64,000 nucleotides of DNA from Gordionus sp. m RMFG-2023 (taxonomy: Eukaryota; Nematomorpha; Gordioida; Chordodea; Parachordodidae): the NCBI RefSeq assembly GCF_954871325.1, contig NC_088778.1:27947120-28011119 (forward strand), given 5' to 3'. Shown here one piece after another: positions 11,930 to 25,800 of this stretch. The position numbers and the translations under genes are program-made. Positions within the stretch are counted from its first letter, which is position 1. Each line of letters begins with the position of its first letter. The notes below the pieces were generated by a model that searched no databases, was not told the origin of the DNA, and saw only the letters and a program-made list of their open reading frames with translations.

Positions 11930-12055
11930 AAATGGCCAAATGCCTACAATAAGTGGGCCTAAAGATCTCATATAAAATTTATGGGGAAAAAAATCAATAG
12001 TGAACCCCCCCCCCTCCTAGCAAAATCTTGGATACGCCTATGAGCAGGATTGTTA
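11930..12055. repeat. repeat end with poly-C tract
   Basis: GTGGGCCTAAAGATC is followed by a run of C and CTCCTAGCAAAATCTTGGAT. Related C-run plus CTCC junctions occur at about 9507 and 30100. The recurrence suggests the terminus of a dispersed repeat, but its class is not determined. Confidence 0.4.
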
Positions 12056-12297
12056 TATTAAATATCAAAGAAAATCTTTATAAAAAACTATTAATATTGC
12101 AGCTTACAATACAAAAAACAGGATATAGAATACATTTAAACTGATCTATTTTTAATAAGCATTTTAATTGGATAAGTTTTAAAATTAAACATTCATTATT
12201 TTATGAACGCCTTATAAAATTAAAATTGACTGAGTTTAATAAAAGAAACAAATTTGTAAAATTTTTGTTCTGAGGGCAATATTTTTTTATTTAGGCC

Positions 12298-12514
12298 GAG
12301 TATTGTTAAAAAGCCCGATTTGGGTCTATTTTTATGACCCGATTAAGATTGTAGATATAATAATATTATGTAAGCATCGAAATTTGGCAAATAGATGGTC
12401 AAACATTTCTACAAGATATGTGCATAATTTTTAGTCTTACATGGTTATTTTGGTTATGATATTAATCAGGCTGTTTTTAAAAATCGTCCCGAGTCGGGGT
12501 TTTTAACAACACTA
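12298..12514. mobile_element. hAT MITE, TAGTGTTGTTAAACGG family
   Basis: The left end GAGTATTGTTAAAAAGCCCG and the right end TTTTTAACAACACTA form the family's inverted termini, about 217 bp apart. Flanking 8-mers share AGGCC (AGGCCGAG against AGGCCTCA), a decayed TSD at best. Confidence 0.6.
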
Positions 12515-12616
12515 GGCCTCACCCTCAAATGCTCTCAATCGCCCGATATTTTATTATAGGGTAATTTATTAATTTTTTTTATTAATTTGAGATATACATA
12601 GGTTTATAATAAATTT

Positions 12617-13110
12617 ATGGGTTGCCAGGTCTCATTCCATCAATGGGCTCCCACAATTTTAGTTTACAATCAAACATCTCACTCTCGCAAAACTACCGTA
12701 TTTTGAAATATGCCGCAAAAGTCTATCGCAATTTTTAAATTTCTTCCGGACAAATTTTTCTAACATTTTAGCCTTTTTTTAATAAATAAATAATAATTTT
12801 GAGAAACAATAATTGATTATTTTTACATTTTTAAAATAAATTTTAAATATTTATTCAAAAAACATATCTAGTGTGTAAATTTCTTTCCTTTTTATCCTTA
12901 CCTTAATCATATATCCTTACCTTAATCATATGTTTATTTTTATCCAATAATAAATCATCATCATTCATTCATATTTTATCATTTTCATGTGTGGTAATTT
13001 TGAAATTATAAAACATTACCTGTTTTGTTAATATTTATATAAAGTGAGATAACTAAGCAATTTGCAATATTTTTTAGCAATTTTTATATTTCTACCGCAT
13101 TAAAAATTTT
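12617..13110. mobile_element. internally deleted hAT-A derivative
   Basis: The left end GGGTTGCCAGGTCTCATTCC, followed by CTCTCGCAAAACTACCG and ATCCAATAATAAATCATCATC, matches the right ends of the two hAT-A elements (38418-43655 and 53619-61438). The segment TTTTTAGCAATTTTTATATTTCTACCGCA near 13070-13100 matches their opposite end. The transposase region is absent and the far terminus is lost. It is a decayed deletion derivative. Confidence 0.7.
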
Positions 13111-13261
13111 AATCTGTTAATATACATTCTAATTAATCAAAGATAAATACTTATATTTATGTTGTTTTTTCTTAAATATTATCTAATTTTTAAAATCTTT
13201 AAATCTTTTTTCCTAAATATTAATTAAAAATTTTAAAATATTGTAATTAAGCTTAATATTT

Positions 13262-13386
13262 GACTTTTTCTTAAATTATTTGAAATTTTCTTAAATTATT
13301 TGAATTTTTCTTAAATTATTTGAATTTTTCTTAAATTATTTGAATAAATTATTTGAATTTTTCTTAAATTATTTGAATTTTTATCT
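13262..13386. repeat. minisatellite, about 20-21 bp unit
   Basis: Five to six tandem copies of TTTTTCTTAAATTATTTGAA, one partly shortened. Confidence 0.85.
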
Positions 13387-13429
13387 GAGATTTGTTAAAT
13401 AATTGAGAATTATTTCTAAAGATAACTTA

Positions 13430-13737
13430 TTTATGTAATATGATATAGCGAATCCCCCTCTAAATGATATATATATAATAGAGCTACATTAGGGAAATCC
13501 CATTTACATCTAATTGGATGTTAAAATATTTGGAGAGAAATAATATGGGAAGCCCTTTATGCGTTTGTGAGCAAGCCAGACCTACTTTTAGATGCAACAA
13601 TGCAAAAACTTTTGTTTAAACGTATATAGGCAAAGCAAAAAGAATTGAGCAAAAACAAAAAGCCATACCCGAGAAATACAGTAAAATGTAATTGTTTTAA
13701 AGATAGGAGGTAGTTGATTTTAAGCTTAAATTCCTTA
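13430..13737. repeat. 300-bp dispersed repeat, copy 1
   Basis: Shares a collinear block with 16255-16567: GAGCTAC(A/G)(T/C)TAGG, CATCTAATTGGA, GTTTGTG(A/G)GCAAGCC, AGCC(A/T)ATAC..GAGAA and GATTTTAAGCTTAA. The copies are in the same orientation and clearly diverged. They flank the LTR-like element on both sides. No coding capacity is seen and the class is unknown. Confidence 0.65.
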
Positions 13738-14949
13738 GTGTAGTCTCAAATAATTACTATGGATATTAAGAGATTTAATATATCATATTATTTTATTTGA
13801 ATTATTCAAATGATTAAAATTTGAAGAGAAAGAAGGATGAGTCTATAATAAATAATTTATTTTATTTAATATAACTAACTTTTACAGAATAATAACAACC
13901 TATATATATATTTTTATAAACTAAAATTAAAATACAATATTAAAAAGGTTAACATAAAAAAATAAAATTGTAACAAAAATAAAAATATAATTTGAATAAA
14001 CATAATGAATGTACGTTATATAAAATTAAAACATATTACTATTCAATAACCAAAATATTTTAATTTATTAATTCCTATAATGTAACATTCTCCTTCTTCT
14101 AAAAAACCTTCCCAATATCATCTAAGAAGTCATGGAGAGTTTGTTGTCCAAATGGTTTATCGTTTTGATCATCAAAATGTTTAGTCCAAAAGTCATTATA
14201 TCGTTGGCTTGTCCAAATCGTTTATTATATTTGTACGTAGGTTTGTTTAAATCGTAAGCTTGTTATCCATATCTTATGTTGTCCTTACAAATCGGGAATT
14301 TGTCATATATCTTACTTGTCATACTCAGTTGTTATTATTATCATTTTTCAAAATCGTTATTATCAGTAAGTTGCGAATAATAAGAAATAATAGTTCATCA
14401 AGATATAAAAATAAATGACGAATGATAAATCAATAAGATTGTTATATAATATTTTTAGCGTTTTAATTTTTAGCGTTATAATAACTTAATTTTTTCGCGT
14501 TTGGGTCTCCAATTTATTTTTTCGCGTTTTAGTGTTAAATTTATTATATTTATAAATTAATATTTTCAATCCTGAGGTTTAAATATGCAAATAAAATATC
14601 ACGCACATTTCCCTCTCTTAAAAAAAATTTAAATTTCACACAATATTTTTCTAAAATGATGATGTTTAGTTTTTACATAACATTTGTCCAAGGCTTTAAA
14701 TTTCAAAAACTTTTTATCACTTAAATTTATAATTTTCTAATATGCATTATTATATTTTTTTATTTAATCATATGATTTTTATCTATTAAATCTATTAATT
14801 CATATGTTTCAATTCAATTACATTTTGATAAATCATATTTCTTGTTTAGGATTTTTAATGGTTTAACTTTGTAACATTTTTAATTAAGAATTCATCTTTA
14901 GGTAATTCAGTTAATTTACACAATTGGTCATAATTCAAGAAATCAAAAA

Positions 14950-15130
14950 TATCAATAGGCATTTCACTAAGAAATTCATCAAGCAAATAATTTTTTAAAG
15001 CATTTTATCATCTTTGGTCATAATTCAAGACAAAAATATCAATAGGCATTTCACTAAGAAATTCAAAATATCAATTGGCATTTCACTAAGAAATTCAAAA
15101 TATCAATAAGCATTTCACTAAGAAATTTAA
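14950..15130. repeat. short tandem repeat array inside the LTR-like fossil
   Basis: Four copies of a unit containing AATATCAATAGGCATTTCAC followed by TAAGAAATTCA. The copies are irregularly spaced and one longer unit (GGTCATAATTCAAGA) is also duplicated. Confidence 0.75.
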
Positions 15131-15489
15131 CTGTTAATTCATTATTATGTAAATATTTTTTAAGGCTTTTTATGTATTCAAATATGTCTATTATGATTGA
15201 TTTACATTTAAGTTATTTTAATAAGTAAATTTACAACTTGCCTTTATCTCGGCATAAAATTTTAATTTATAATAACTTTTCTTCTTACGTGGATTTAGAA
15301 TTATTAGTAAATCATCACTGGTCTCACTATATAGAATTCATAGCCTATCACTCAACTTCCAATCAGTTCTTTCTAGGTTGTCACATTAGGTTAGGTGCTG
15401 GTTATCATATTCCAGTCCAACATCCAGAGCCAGGACACATGAAGAAAGAAGCTTTTTGCATGAAAGAACGTGCTAAGGTATGATTCTTG

Positions 15490-15815
15490 GTCATCTTAAT
15501 AAATTAGGTAGTCATCTCAATAGATTAGGCATTGGTCATGTCAATAGATTAGGTAGTCATCTCAATAGATTAGGTAGTCATCTCAATAGATTAGGTAGTC
15601 ATCTCAATAGATTAGGTAGTCATCTCAATAATTAGGTAGTCATCTCAATAGGTAGTCATCTCAATAGGTAGTCATCTCAATAGGTAGTCATCTCAATAGG
15701 TAGTCATCTCAATAGGTTAAGTGGTCATCTCAATAGATTTGGCATTGATCATGTCAATAGATTAGGTAGTCATCTCAATAGATTAGGCAGTCATATCAAT
15801 AGATTAGGTAGTCAT
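15490..15815. repeat. 21-bp minisatellite with a 14-16 bp short variant
   Basis: At least 14 tandem copies of TCATCTCAATAGATTAGGTAG. In the centre (about 15635-15715) the unit shortens to TCATCTCAATAGGTAG by loss of the ATTAG segment. The array is bracketed by two copies of a 40-bp sequence containing CAGAGCCAG(G/A)(A/G)CAC (about 15412-15452 and 15818-15862). Confidence 0.9.
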
Positions 15816-16254
15816 CTCATTCTAGTCCACCACCCAGAGCCAGAGCACCATGAAAAGAAAGAGAGATGAGCTTAATTTTATTTAATATAACTAACTTTTA
15901 CAGAATAATAACAACCTATATATATATTTTTATAAACTAAAATTAGAATACAATATTAAAAAGGTTAATATATAAAAATAAAATTGTAACAAAAATAAAA
16001 ATATAATTTGAATAAACATAATGAATGTACGTTATATAAATTAAAACATATTACTATTCAATAACCAAAATATTTTAATTTATTAATTCCTATAATGTAA
16101 CAAAATTTAATGTATATTAGTTAACTTCTATGTTCCTTCAAAATTAGTTCATATAAACAAAATACTTTACAATACTCTAATTTGCGCCATTATATGAATG
16201 TATAAAAAATAAATTCTGATATATTAACAAATTATAATTCTGATAACAAATTAC

Positions 16255-16567
16255 GTGATATACGTGATATATAGCGCTTTTGCCCTCTAACGTTGAAGAT
16301 TCAACAGAGCTACGCTAGGTTTTCCTCATTTCCATCTAATTGGAACAATTTAATTTGGGTATAAAAATAAAAATATGAGGAGCCCTCCACACGTTTGTGG
16401 GCAAGCCGCACGTACTTGTAGGCACAACATTTCGAAAAATGTTGCTTAAACCTCTATAGGCTTTAATTTAGAAGGAGTGGGACAAAGAAAAAGCCTATAC
16501 TTGAGAACTACAGTATAATTTAATTATTTTAAAGGTGGGTGATGACTGATTTTAAGCTTAATTTCTT
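16255..16567. repeat. 300-bp dispersed repeat, copy 2
   Basis: Direct-orientation partner of 13430-13737. It lies immediately 5' of the VPS53 start region, ending about 240 bp before the first VPS53 exon. Confidence 0.65.
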
Positions 16568-16803
16568 TAATGTAAGTTATATCTGTAAATAAATATGATT
16601 AAAATAAAATAATATTTACCACCGGACGAACCGAACCCCATTTTTTTTTACTTTGATACTGATAACAAATTTAATCCGGAGTTGTAATTTAGCTATGTCA
16701 AATATCTGTCATATCTGACATTCAATTTTCTAATTTTAGTAATTTAAAAAATTTCAAAATTCCATATGATTATTTCTCACGTTTTCTGAAAATCTTAATG
16801 ATC

Positions 16804-19800
16804 ATGCTTAATCAAGATTATGATATTCCTTCTGAGTTATTAGCCAAAATAGACTCGGTAAAATTTAGAAAGTCAAAATATATCTTATATAACATAGATA
16901 TTACCAAGCGAAGATCCATTAGACTCAATAAGTTTCAATGAAGTGGATTATATTAATCAATTATTTCCAACTGAACAATCTTTAGGTAATATCGATGAAA
17001 TAATTGCAAAGTTTGAAGAAAATATAAAGTAACACAAATAAATTATATGTTTATACGTTTTTTTAAAGAATCTTGGACAATGAAATACGCCATAGCCTTC
17101 ATGAACAAATGAATACCGAGGTTGAAGGTTTGAAAACGTTAGAAAAAGCTAAGAGCTACATAAAAGATCTCTCTTCCCAGATAATTGATATAAAATCTAA
17201 AGCAGAGACATCTGAAAATATGGTTTTTTTAGATTTTTATACTAACACAAATTTTAATTATATAAATAAATTTATTGATAAGATGCATGCTCATTAAAAA
17301 ATCTTAATTTTTTTTTGTTTTTTGTGGAGGTGCTTGTTTTAACTCAAATTTGAGTTCATGGCATTTTTTAAACTTTGGCTTGAAATACTTTATACAATAT
17401 AGTTTCAAAATATAGAAATGCTCCATTTTTAATATATATTTTTTATAAAAAAAGCCCATTTAAATAATATAAATTTGGAGATTTGCCAAATACACTTCAT
17501 AATATTTATGAATGTGTGGTATTTCAACCTGACTGTAGTAATTTAAGAAATTCCAACTATCACTAAAAAAAAAAGTTTTCATTTTAATCAAACATAAAAT
17601 CCCAACTTCACACTACGTCTTTTGGCAGACCTATATAACTTGCATGTCAGATATTATGCTGCATATATACTTAAATATATTACATAAACTTATGTTTATT
17701 AAATATTAAATTCTATCAAGGTCAATGAAATCACTCAAGATATACGACAACTAGATCAGGCCAAACAAAATTTGACCCTCTCCATTACTACCTTAAATCA
17801 TCTTCACATGTTAGTTGGAGGTGTAGAATCTTTAGAGTAATTTAAACAAATAAATAAATATCTATTGCAGTATATGAGAACCTCATTATTTATTTTCAGC
17901 GGGGAAATAAAAATATTTTTTTTAGTTTGACATTATAGCAAAATTATAATTTACCTGGGTTTGATTTGAAAGCTAGTGGAAAGTGGCTTAATAGTCTTTT
18001 ACTAGTACACGTTGTTATCAGCCAGTTTATGTGTGGCTCACTCATTGGGAGAATTTATAGTTATGAAATTGGAATTTGGTCAAATTTTTTTTTAATCAAT
18101 TAAATCCTTTTAAAGAATTGGGACGTTTGAATCAGTCTGACAAATCAACGAGTATATTTTTATATTTTCTAATATTTATGGTCCCTCCCTTTAAGATTAT
18201 CTTATATGTGGAATGGTGTATCATAATTTGAAATACTTTAGAATAACGAGGGAAAACAAAATTATTAAAATTATTTTAAGGAAGCTAATACCGCAAAGGA
18301 AATACGGCGAAATTAGCAATTTGTTCCAAGGCTTGTTAAACGTGCTTGACAATTTCCAGGGATGCACTGATATACCTCAAATTAAAGAAATGGCCAATAA
18401 GTTTATTTCGAATTTATTTATTTATTTTTATTAAAAAAAATAAAAAAAATATCACTTATCATGAAGTTTTGTTATTTATTTTTTCTTCTTCTTTACATAG
18501 CCCGTAATTCACGGCTATCGCGAATTTGGGACTGGTTTATAAAAAATCAAAGTAAAGTTAATATATTTTTATCATATTTTGTATACCTCGCCGCTAATTC
18601 GTGGTAGCTGTGAATGCAGGGTTTAGCAGTTTCAAAAGTAAGAGTGAGAGTCAGTTATCAAGGGATTGGTTAAAATCTATTTTTTAAAAAATAGCTCTTA
18701 AATTATTTGTAGAGTTTTAAAGAATTAAATTTTTGCAATGTTAAATGTCCGACAATTTGGAGCAAACCATATGACGTTAAATTTTAGATGTAGCACTGTA
18801 AAGGCAAATTTTTAAAAAATTTGTTTTTAATTAAGGGGTCCCTACCTTGGTTCGGATCATATGTCTACCTCTTAACATAAAAAATATTTTGGAAGAGTTT
18901 GGCAGGACACCCATAATTATAAAAGTCGGGAATATATATTCTTTTAAAATAAATATATATATTACACTCTTGGTCATCTGAATTTTCCTATTTATCTGGC
19001 CTTTGAAAAGACCCACGGATGTTAAATCACCAATTCGGCCCTCTTAATGATATTTTATAAAACTAATAATTTTTTATTAAATAATTATTTACATCATTAT
19101 AAAATTTAAAATGCAATTCATAAATGTGTTCCCAAAAAGGAACTTTAATTATATTTAAAAAATTTCTATCTGTTTTTGTCGTATAAGTTATAAATTTTTA
19201 GCTTCGTTTATAAAACGCCGGATTTTTGTTCCTAGATTTTTTAAAATTTATAGATTAATGGCAAAAAATGGTATTTTGCGGAAGCCACTGGTGGAATTAA
19301 TTGGAAGTTTTTATTTTTGTATTTGTCGATGTTTTTTGTTTCCTTGTGTTAGTGGATTGATATTTACGTTAGAGGGATTGTAAATAGATATGCCTCTTAG
19401 GTCTATAATATGAACACGATTATTAATATTGCAACTTTCCATAAATTCATATCATATAAATATACAGTGTATTTTGTTTAGGGTACAATCTTTGCGAAAA
19501 ACGGTTGGTCAACAAATATTCGACGATTTCAAGAATAGCATGACTGGCCATGGGCCTCGCGTAAATTTAAAAATTTATTATATTAAATTTCTAACTATGT
19601 TTACCTAAAATGGAATTATTTTTAAATATTATAATTTAAAATATCTAAAATTTTACATCCACAACATGGAAGATTTTAGTCTAAAAAATATTTTAATCTT
19701 TCTCCTTATCTCTTCAAATTGCCTAAGAAAACATATGGCAACTTTTAATAGTATAAAAGATAGAAATAATGATTTTTTTTAAAAAAAATTGCTAAATTTT

Positions 19801-22800
19801 GACTCGATATCTGGTATAATGAGTCAATCACCCTTTTTATGGATTTTTCTTGTTAATATAAGATATTTGTTGAGAATTAAATATATATGACAAATCGAAT
19901 TAGAACATACATATAGATAATTAGCGTGTCATCCTATTAAATTTAAAAAAAATAACCTAATAACCAGGTCCTTAACACGACTCATGAGTTGTACGACGCC
20001 GTTAGGGTCATCGATATCATGGACTCTAGTTTAAAGTAAATGTTTATATATATAATATTGTTTCGATTAAGTGAAAGTCAACAGTTTGGTCTGTCAGTTT
20101 TAACCTACACCCAACCTCTACAATGTTTTTTTTAGGACTGTTATTCTTTTTAACTTACACGTAATATTCAATATAATATATACTTTCTCTATATATAACC
20201 TTTATTAGAAAAGAATTTTTGGATTGGTTCATCAATTTACAACTGGCCGAGTACAACGTACTTTTTCAAGAAACTCAAGATGTAAACTAAACTGTGATTT
20301 GATTACTCTTGTATTCTCTCCTTTTTGGGGATTTTTTTTTGGCTAGTGATCAAAAACAATTGGGTCACCATATATCAATTTATTAAACAAAAAACGGAAG
20401 ATAAGTAGAACAACGAAAGAAACAAGCTTAAATATTATTTTAAGCCATAGTTTTACGCATTATAAATATTTTTAAATTATTAGTAATTTCTATATTTCAT
20501 AAAGATTTTAATGGTAGAAATAGATTTAAATAGGTGCATAAAAGACACGTCTGTTTTTTCTCCTAAAAAACTTATCTTATTCAGAGGTTAATAATAGTCA
20601 CTACCAAGTCAACGTATTGCAATTTCTAAATACCAACCAAATTTGCTAAATACCGACCAAAATTTATTAAAATGTAATAAGACCCTTAATATTATATATT
20701 ATAATGGAATCACATGGTCGAGTCCGGCCTCCTATATATCATCCCCCCCCCAGGGGTTCATTGCTGGGATTTGAACCCACAACCATCGGATTGGTAGGCG
20801 ACGCTCTTGCCCACTAGGTCATAGAGGCTTTCCAAAAATCACGATTTTTCAAATAGATATTATAAATAAATTTGTTAGTGCCTCTCCAAATGAAAAATAA
20901 ACTATACAAATTTGATTGGTATTAGCCTTAAGGTAGTGACTATCATTAACCAATATCTGACCTTCTTAACCCTGACTTCTTCCAAGTAATTTGTTTAAGA
21001 AAAAAAACTCCCACACTGGAACACGATATCTTTCATATTTCTAACCGTTGTGCCATAGCTGCCATTCAAAAAAAAACTACGATTTTTTTGTGTAAAAACA
21101 TGTTATCAATCAGCCTGAGAAATTTCTAAAAAAAGAGATATATTATTCTAGGCCGTTCCATATTTGATCATTAGTCTTTTTTTCCTACTCCCACTATATT
21201 CCCATTTCAAACAAACAAACAAATGCGCAGGAAGGTTGGCTCGATAAAGTCGATAAAAGATTCACGTGGTTCAAGCGATACGGGAACGATTTTACTCAAA
21301 AATATTACGGCGTTTTTCCGGATAACTGGCACATTTTGAGCAAGATCGCTCTTCATTTTTGCCAGATAACCAGGTTACATTATTTTACAATAAATAATTT
21401 TCACGCCATGGTTCTGCTTTATAATATTTCATAATTTTTTTAAATTTATTTTTGGACAAAATTAACGTATGAGAAAGGAGAAAAAAAAGGAAGGTAATGG
21501 AAAGTAATTACGAGTAGAAATACAAAGAAAGAAAGAAATGAATGAATGAAAAAAGTAAAGAGAAAAAAATGAATTAAAAATGTTGTTATGATAAATATTG
21601 TAGACCAGCAGGACCGGGTACACGGGCCGGGCCGTATTTCAATTTTTTTTAAGTATACCTGGGCCAGGCCTAAAGAATTTTTTTTTAAAAGATATCCGTA
21701 CACCGGGCTATATTTTAAAACCAAATATTTTATATTGTCATTATCAGCTATAAAAATTATAAATAAATATATATTTTAAAAAAATCCGTACCTCAACAGG
21801 TATCATAAATGTTTAATAATTTGATTGACATGCTTGGCCAAATGTAATTATTTGATTTCTTGAAACTTTTCATTTTAAGTTTAAAAAATAGATTTGTGAT
21901 AGTCAGATAAGCAAGAATGGGAAAAAATTAGCTTGATCAAAAGGCAAGGCAAATTTTTTCGTGGTAACTGTTAAACCACAAATACAATTTTGATGAAGAG
22001 AGGTAGTGGGGGGTGGAGTGGTAAGCGGAAAATAATTCCCCAGAAGAAAAATTCCCTAATAATAATTCTTTGAAAATAATTCCCTGGAATTGATTTTCTT
22101 AAAAATTGTAAACATTTTTATTCTGAAGATTTTTATTTCGTAAATATATTTTATAGGGAATTTTTTCTCCTATGTTATTAATTTTGTAATATCTTAATAA
22201 ACGGGGATTTTTTTTGATGGGAAATATTTCCTAAATTCAGGAGGAGAACGGTTATTTGACATCGCGAAAAATGATTTTGAAAGAAAATTATTTAGCGAAA
22301 TGCGAAAATATATTTTTTTTTCTATAAAAAAAAAATAAGGAATCATTTGACCAAAGCTATGAGCCAAAGGTATTCGGAAATCGACGTAAAGCTCATACTT
22401 TTCGCTATTCAGAAAACCCAGGTTTTCGAAAATCTCTTGGCCGAAAAATTTGACACGGGCGATATGGAAGAAGATGAAGTTTTTATATTTAATTTTTGAT
22501 ATTTCTTCACACAACCCCCCTTCCCCACCCTCTAACCCCATCCAATTTTTTTTTTTTTTAAATCCTATTATTTCTGAAAATTTTCTTTTATAATACATTT
22601 TTTTTATATGGGACTTATTGTTGAATCGCAATGTTTGATTCGCCATAAATTTTCATGTTAAAGTTAACCTTTGAGTTGGGATTTTTTTTTATTATCTCGT
22701 TCTTTCTTTTCTGGAATGATATATCGCAACATAGATTTTGATTTTGCTAAAATAATTAGCTTGTATTATTTTGAAGGAAATTAATATAGATGGTAGAGAT

Positions 22801-25800
22801 GCCAAAAATCCGTTCAATGAACCAGATATTTCTAGTTCCATTTCTGCTATCACGAGAAAGCCGCACACGCCTCACGCTATCTCTCCCAAATCATCGTTAA
22901 CCCCGGTGGCAGGTAACGAAGATAAGGAACATAAATTGCTCAAGGTAAATTTTCAAAAAAAAACATTGTAGGGCGGATTTAGCCCGCCCACCCAGTCTCC
23001 GGATGGGCCTGCAGGCGAGCTAAAATATGTTGCGGGTGAATTTTGGCATTTCTATTAAAAATTATTTTTTTAAAAAAATTTCATAATATTGCATATTTTA
23101 TAGGTTTAATTAAAAATACATGAAAATATAAATAAAGAGCCAACTCAACCATTAAAATAATTTTTAACCAGCAGGCAGGAGGGTTAAACAAAATTTTGAG
23201 ATAAACAGGCAGGCCGGTGGGTTTGTAAAAATTATGAGGGGGTGGCCGGACTTCTTACCTCTAGTATCTCCTGATTCGCATAACTTTTTCAATAATTGGG
23301 GCTTATATTTTATCTTGTTTATAAAAACGGTAGAGGGTACTAATCAAAACAATACTTTTATGACCCTGATAAAATTTCTACAAAAAAGGGAGTTAGAAAA
23401 CCAGGGTTTTATACCTCGACCAAAGGCCTTTAAAAAAACTTTACGGTCCCAAGTAGTGTTGTTAAACGGCTCAATTTAATCCCGTTTTGAATCAAGATTT
23501 TCGCCAAAATAATATTACGTAATCCTTGACATTTCCTTAAATATGTCTAAACCTTTCTACCATCTATAAGCAAGAATGTCTAAGTTTGCATAATTATTTT
23601 GGATGAAATATTTGGTTTACTCATTTTATAAGAATCGAGCCGTTTAACAACACTAGCCTCCAGATTCATAAGCAATTAAACAAAAAAAATTTTAAACACT
23701 CAATTAAGCCTCTAAAATGAAATCGCAACATTTTGAAACAATAATTATACATAAAAATTGTTTATCCTTTTTACTAAAACTTGTTCGGGTCCCTGGAAAT
23801 TTTAAATGGGATCCTCTATTCTAGAGATTTTAATTGGCCTGTAGTTCCTAGATGTCTCAAGTTTTGTATTCAGTTCCAACCTGGTTAAAACTATTACTTA
23901 TTAATGCAGCGGTAAGTATTACCCAGGATAAAATAATTTTTTAAAATTCTTTTTAATTCTAATTTATTTTCTTCAAAAATGATTAAAAATAATAATTATG
24001 CATTTTATACGCCATGTACTGTTAAACGCCAATTCAAATTAATATTTTTTAGCCAAAATATTGTTACGCGGATAACGAGATTTCGTTAATAGATGTCCAA
24101 ACTTTTCTGTCATCTATAAGCAAAATCTCTAAGGTGCAGAAATCACGCCGTTTAACAACACTAATGCCATATTTGCGGATAAAATGGTCACGAAAAGCTT
24201 ATATATATACATGTTTTTTAAAAAAAAACAATTTTTATAGAAGAAATCTCCTTATATTGGGGCTATATCGAAATGTTTCGAGGATCATTTGGACATATTT
24301 ATCAAAGCACAAGATAGGTATACCCTATATAAATTATTTTATAATAACATCATTAACGCATATATTTTTTTTCCTTAAGGTTTTTAATATAATGTTTTTA
24401 AATGAATTTTGCCAGATTTTTAAAATACCCTTTAAAATGCAGGGTCGGGAAATACCAAATTTTGAACAAAAATATTATTCGATTTTTTCCTTCTTGGCTT
24501 TATACAATTTTGTTATATTTGCTTTTTAAAAAATTTTTTTTTTATACCTTTTATATTTATTACATTTTTTGAAATAATTATCATTTATTAGTTTTTTATA
24601 AAATAAGTATATAAAATTATAATTTTTTATATTATATTATTTATTAATTTATTATTATCAATGAACCTTAAAAAATATCTTTTAAAGATCGAATTTTAAT
24701 TTTTTTATTTTTGAAAAAGGATTTGGGAATTTCATTCAAGAAAGAAGGAATGAAATAAATAAAGAATGTGAACCATTTTTAATGTAAAATTAAAATATTG
24801 GCCTAAATGATTTTTTCTAATTCGCGAATGTTTTATTATTCATAAAAGTTTTACGCATTGTAAAAATTTGTTTTATCATTAAAATCGATAAAATTTTACA
24901 GGAAAAATATAAAATATAGAATCAAACATTTTGAATTTTTTTATTGCAGAATTTAACAAATTTTTTTCAAAATTTAAAGGAAGATTCTGGACATATTTAG
25001 TATATCTCTCAAAACTCACGAAAGTTTTGCATTTTTTAAAGCTTTTGAGTATTTTTTTTATATATTTAGGACACAGCCTATAAAAGATATATTACAAAAA
25101 TAATTGGGGTATGGAAACTTTGATCAAAAAATTTGAGCTTAAGCATTCTCAAAAAAAATCTTCATAGATCTATGTTTTTTTTTTATTTTTGAACAAAAGT
25201 TAAATTCTTGTTAACTGTTTTAAAATAACTGTTTTAAAAAAAATTTTTTTTTAAATATAATCCTATTTTAGAAACCTTAAGGATATGTTAGATCGCTTTA
25301 CTCGAGACACTAAAGCTCTTATAAACGAATTGAATGCCACAAACTCCAGCAATGGAAATCCTTTCAACGCCGAAAGCGATAGTATAATACATTTTAAAGA
25401 AAAATATTACAATAAATTTTTCCATTGAATCAAGGAATTGCTTTAAATTTTCTTTTATAATAGGCTATGAGGCCCTTATTGTGCCTGATTTTTTTTGGGG
25501 GGTCCTTTTCGGTTTAAACAAAAATTAGATTTTTTACAGCTGACTCATAGACTGGCATAAGATTCTGAAGTATTCCAATTCGATTTCGGGCTAGTCGAAC
25601 TCAGTTCATGTAAGGGAACACTTATTGTAAAATGTAAACCAATAAATTGGAAAAGTTTGGGGGAAAAAACAACACATTAAACGAAGTGTCATCTTATTTT
25701 TTTTATGTATTTATTTTCGATATCTATAGGCGCGCTAGACCCTTCTTCGACTGCTCAAAATTCTTTGAAGGAATCGATAGTACTGCCCAGCAGCGCTGAC

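Larger units (their letters stand above)
13838..16101 (-). mobile_element. LTR-like fossil with near-identical terminal repeats, gag/pol not recognisable
   Basis: Two direct repeats of about 225-235 bp (13858-14091 and 15879-16101) differ at only a few positions. On the minus strand each begins TGTTACATTATAGG, preceded by a purine-rich AGAAGAAGGAGAA tract, as expected of an LTR next to its polypurine tract. The roughly 1.8-kb interior has no reverse transcriptase or integrase. It holds repeated motifs and a 21-bp minisatellite. The LTR-proximal segment shares CAAGCCAACGA and AATGACTT words with the LTR fossil at 41411-43520, suggesting related non-autonomous families. The LTR similarity suggests a fairly young insertion. 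The element is non-coding or broken, and the outer boundaries are uncertain by about 20 bp. Confidence 0.6.

Noticed and set aside
15490-15815. CRISPR array
   Set aside because: The 21-bp repeats are directly tandem with no unique spacers, and the context is eukaryotic. It is a minisatellite.
20753-20828. Functional tRNA gene
   Set aside because: Boxes A and B are present, but the acceptor stem does not pair and the T-stem has a mismatch. It is better called a tRNA-derived SINE head or pseudogene.
22194-22646. 150-codon minus-strand protein
   Set aside because: Antisense to VPS53 exon 10 and its flanking intron. Exon 10 itself is clearly supported by homology and phase on the plus strand.
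24134-24529. 131-codon plus-strand protein
   Set aside because: It overlaps VPS53 exon 12 in another frame. The rest translates AT-rich intron and MITE sequence.
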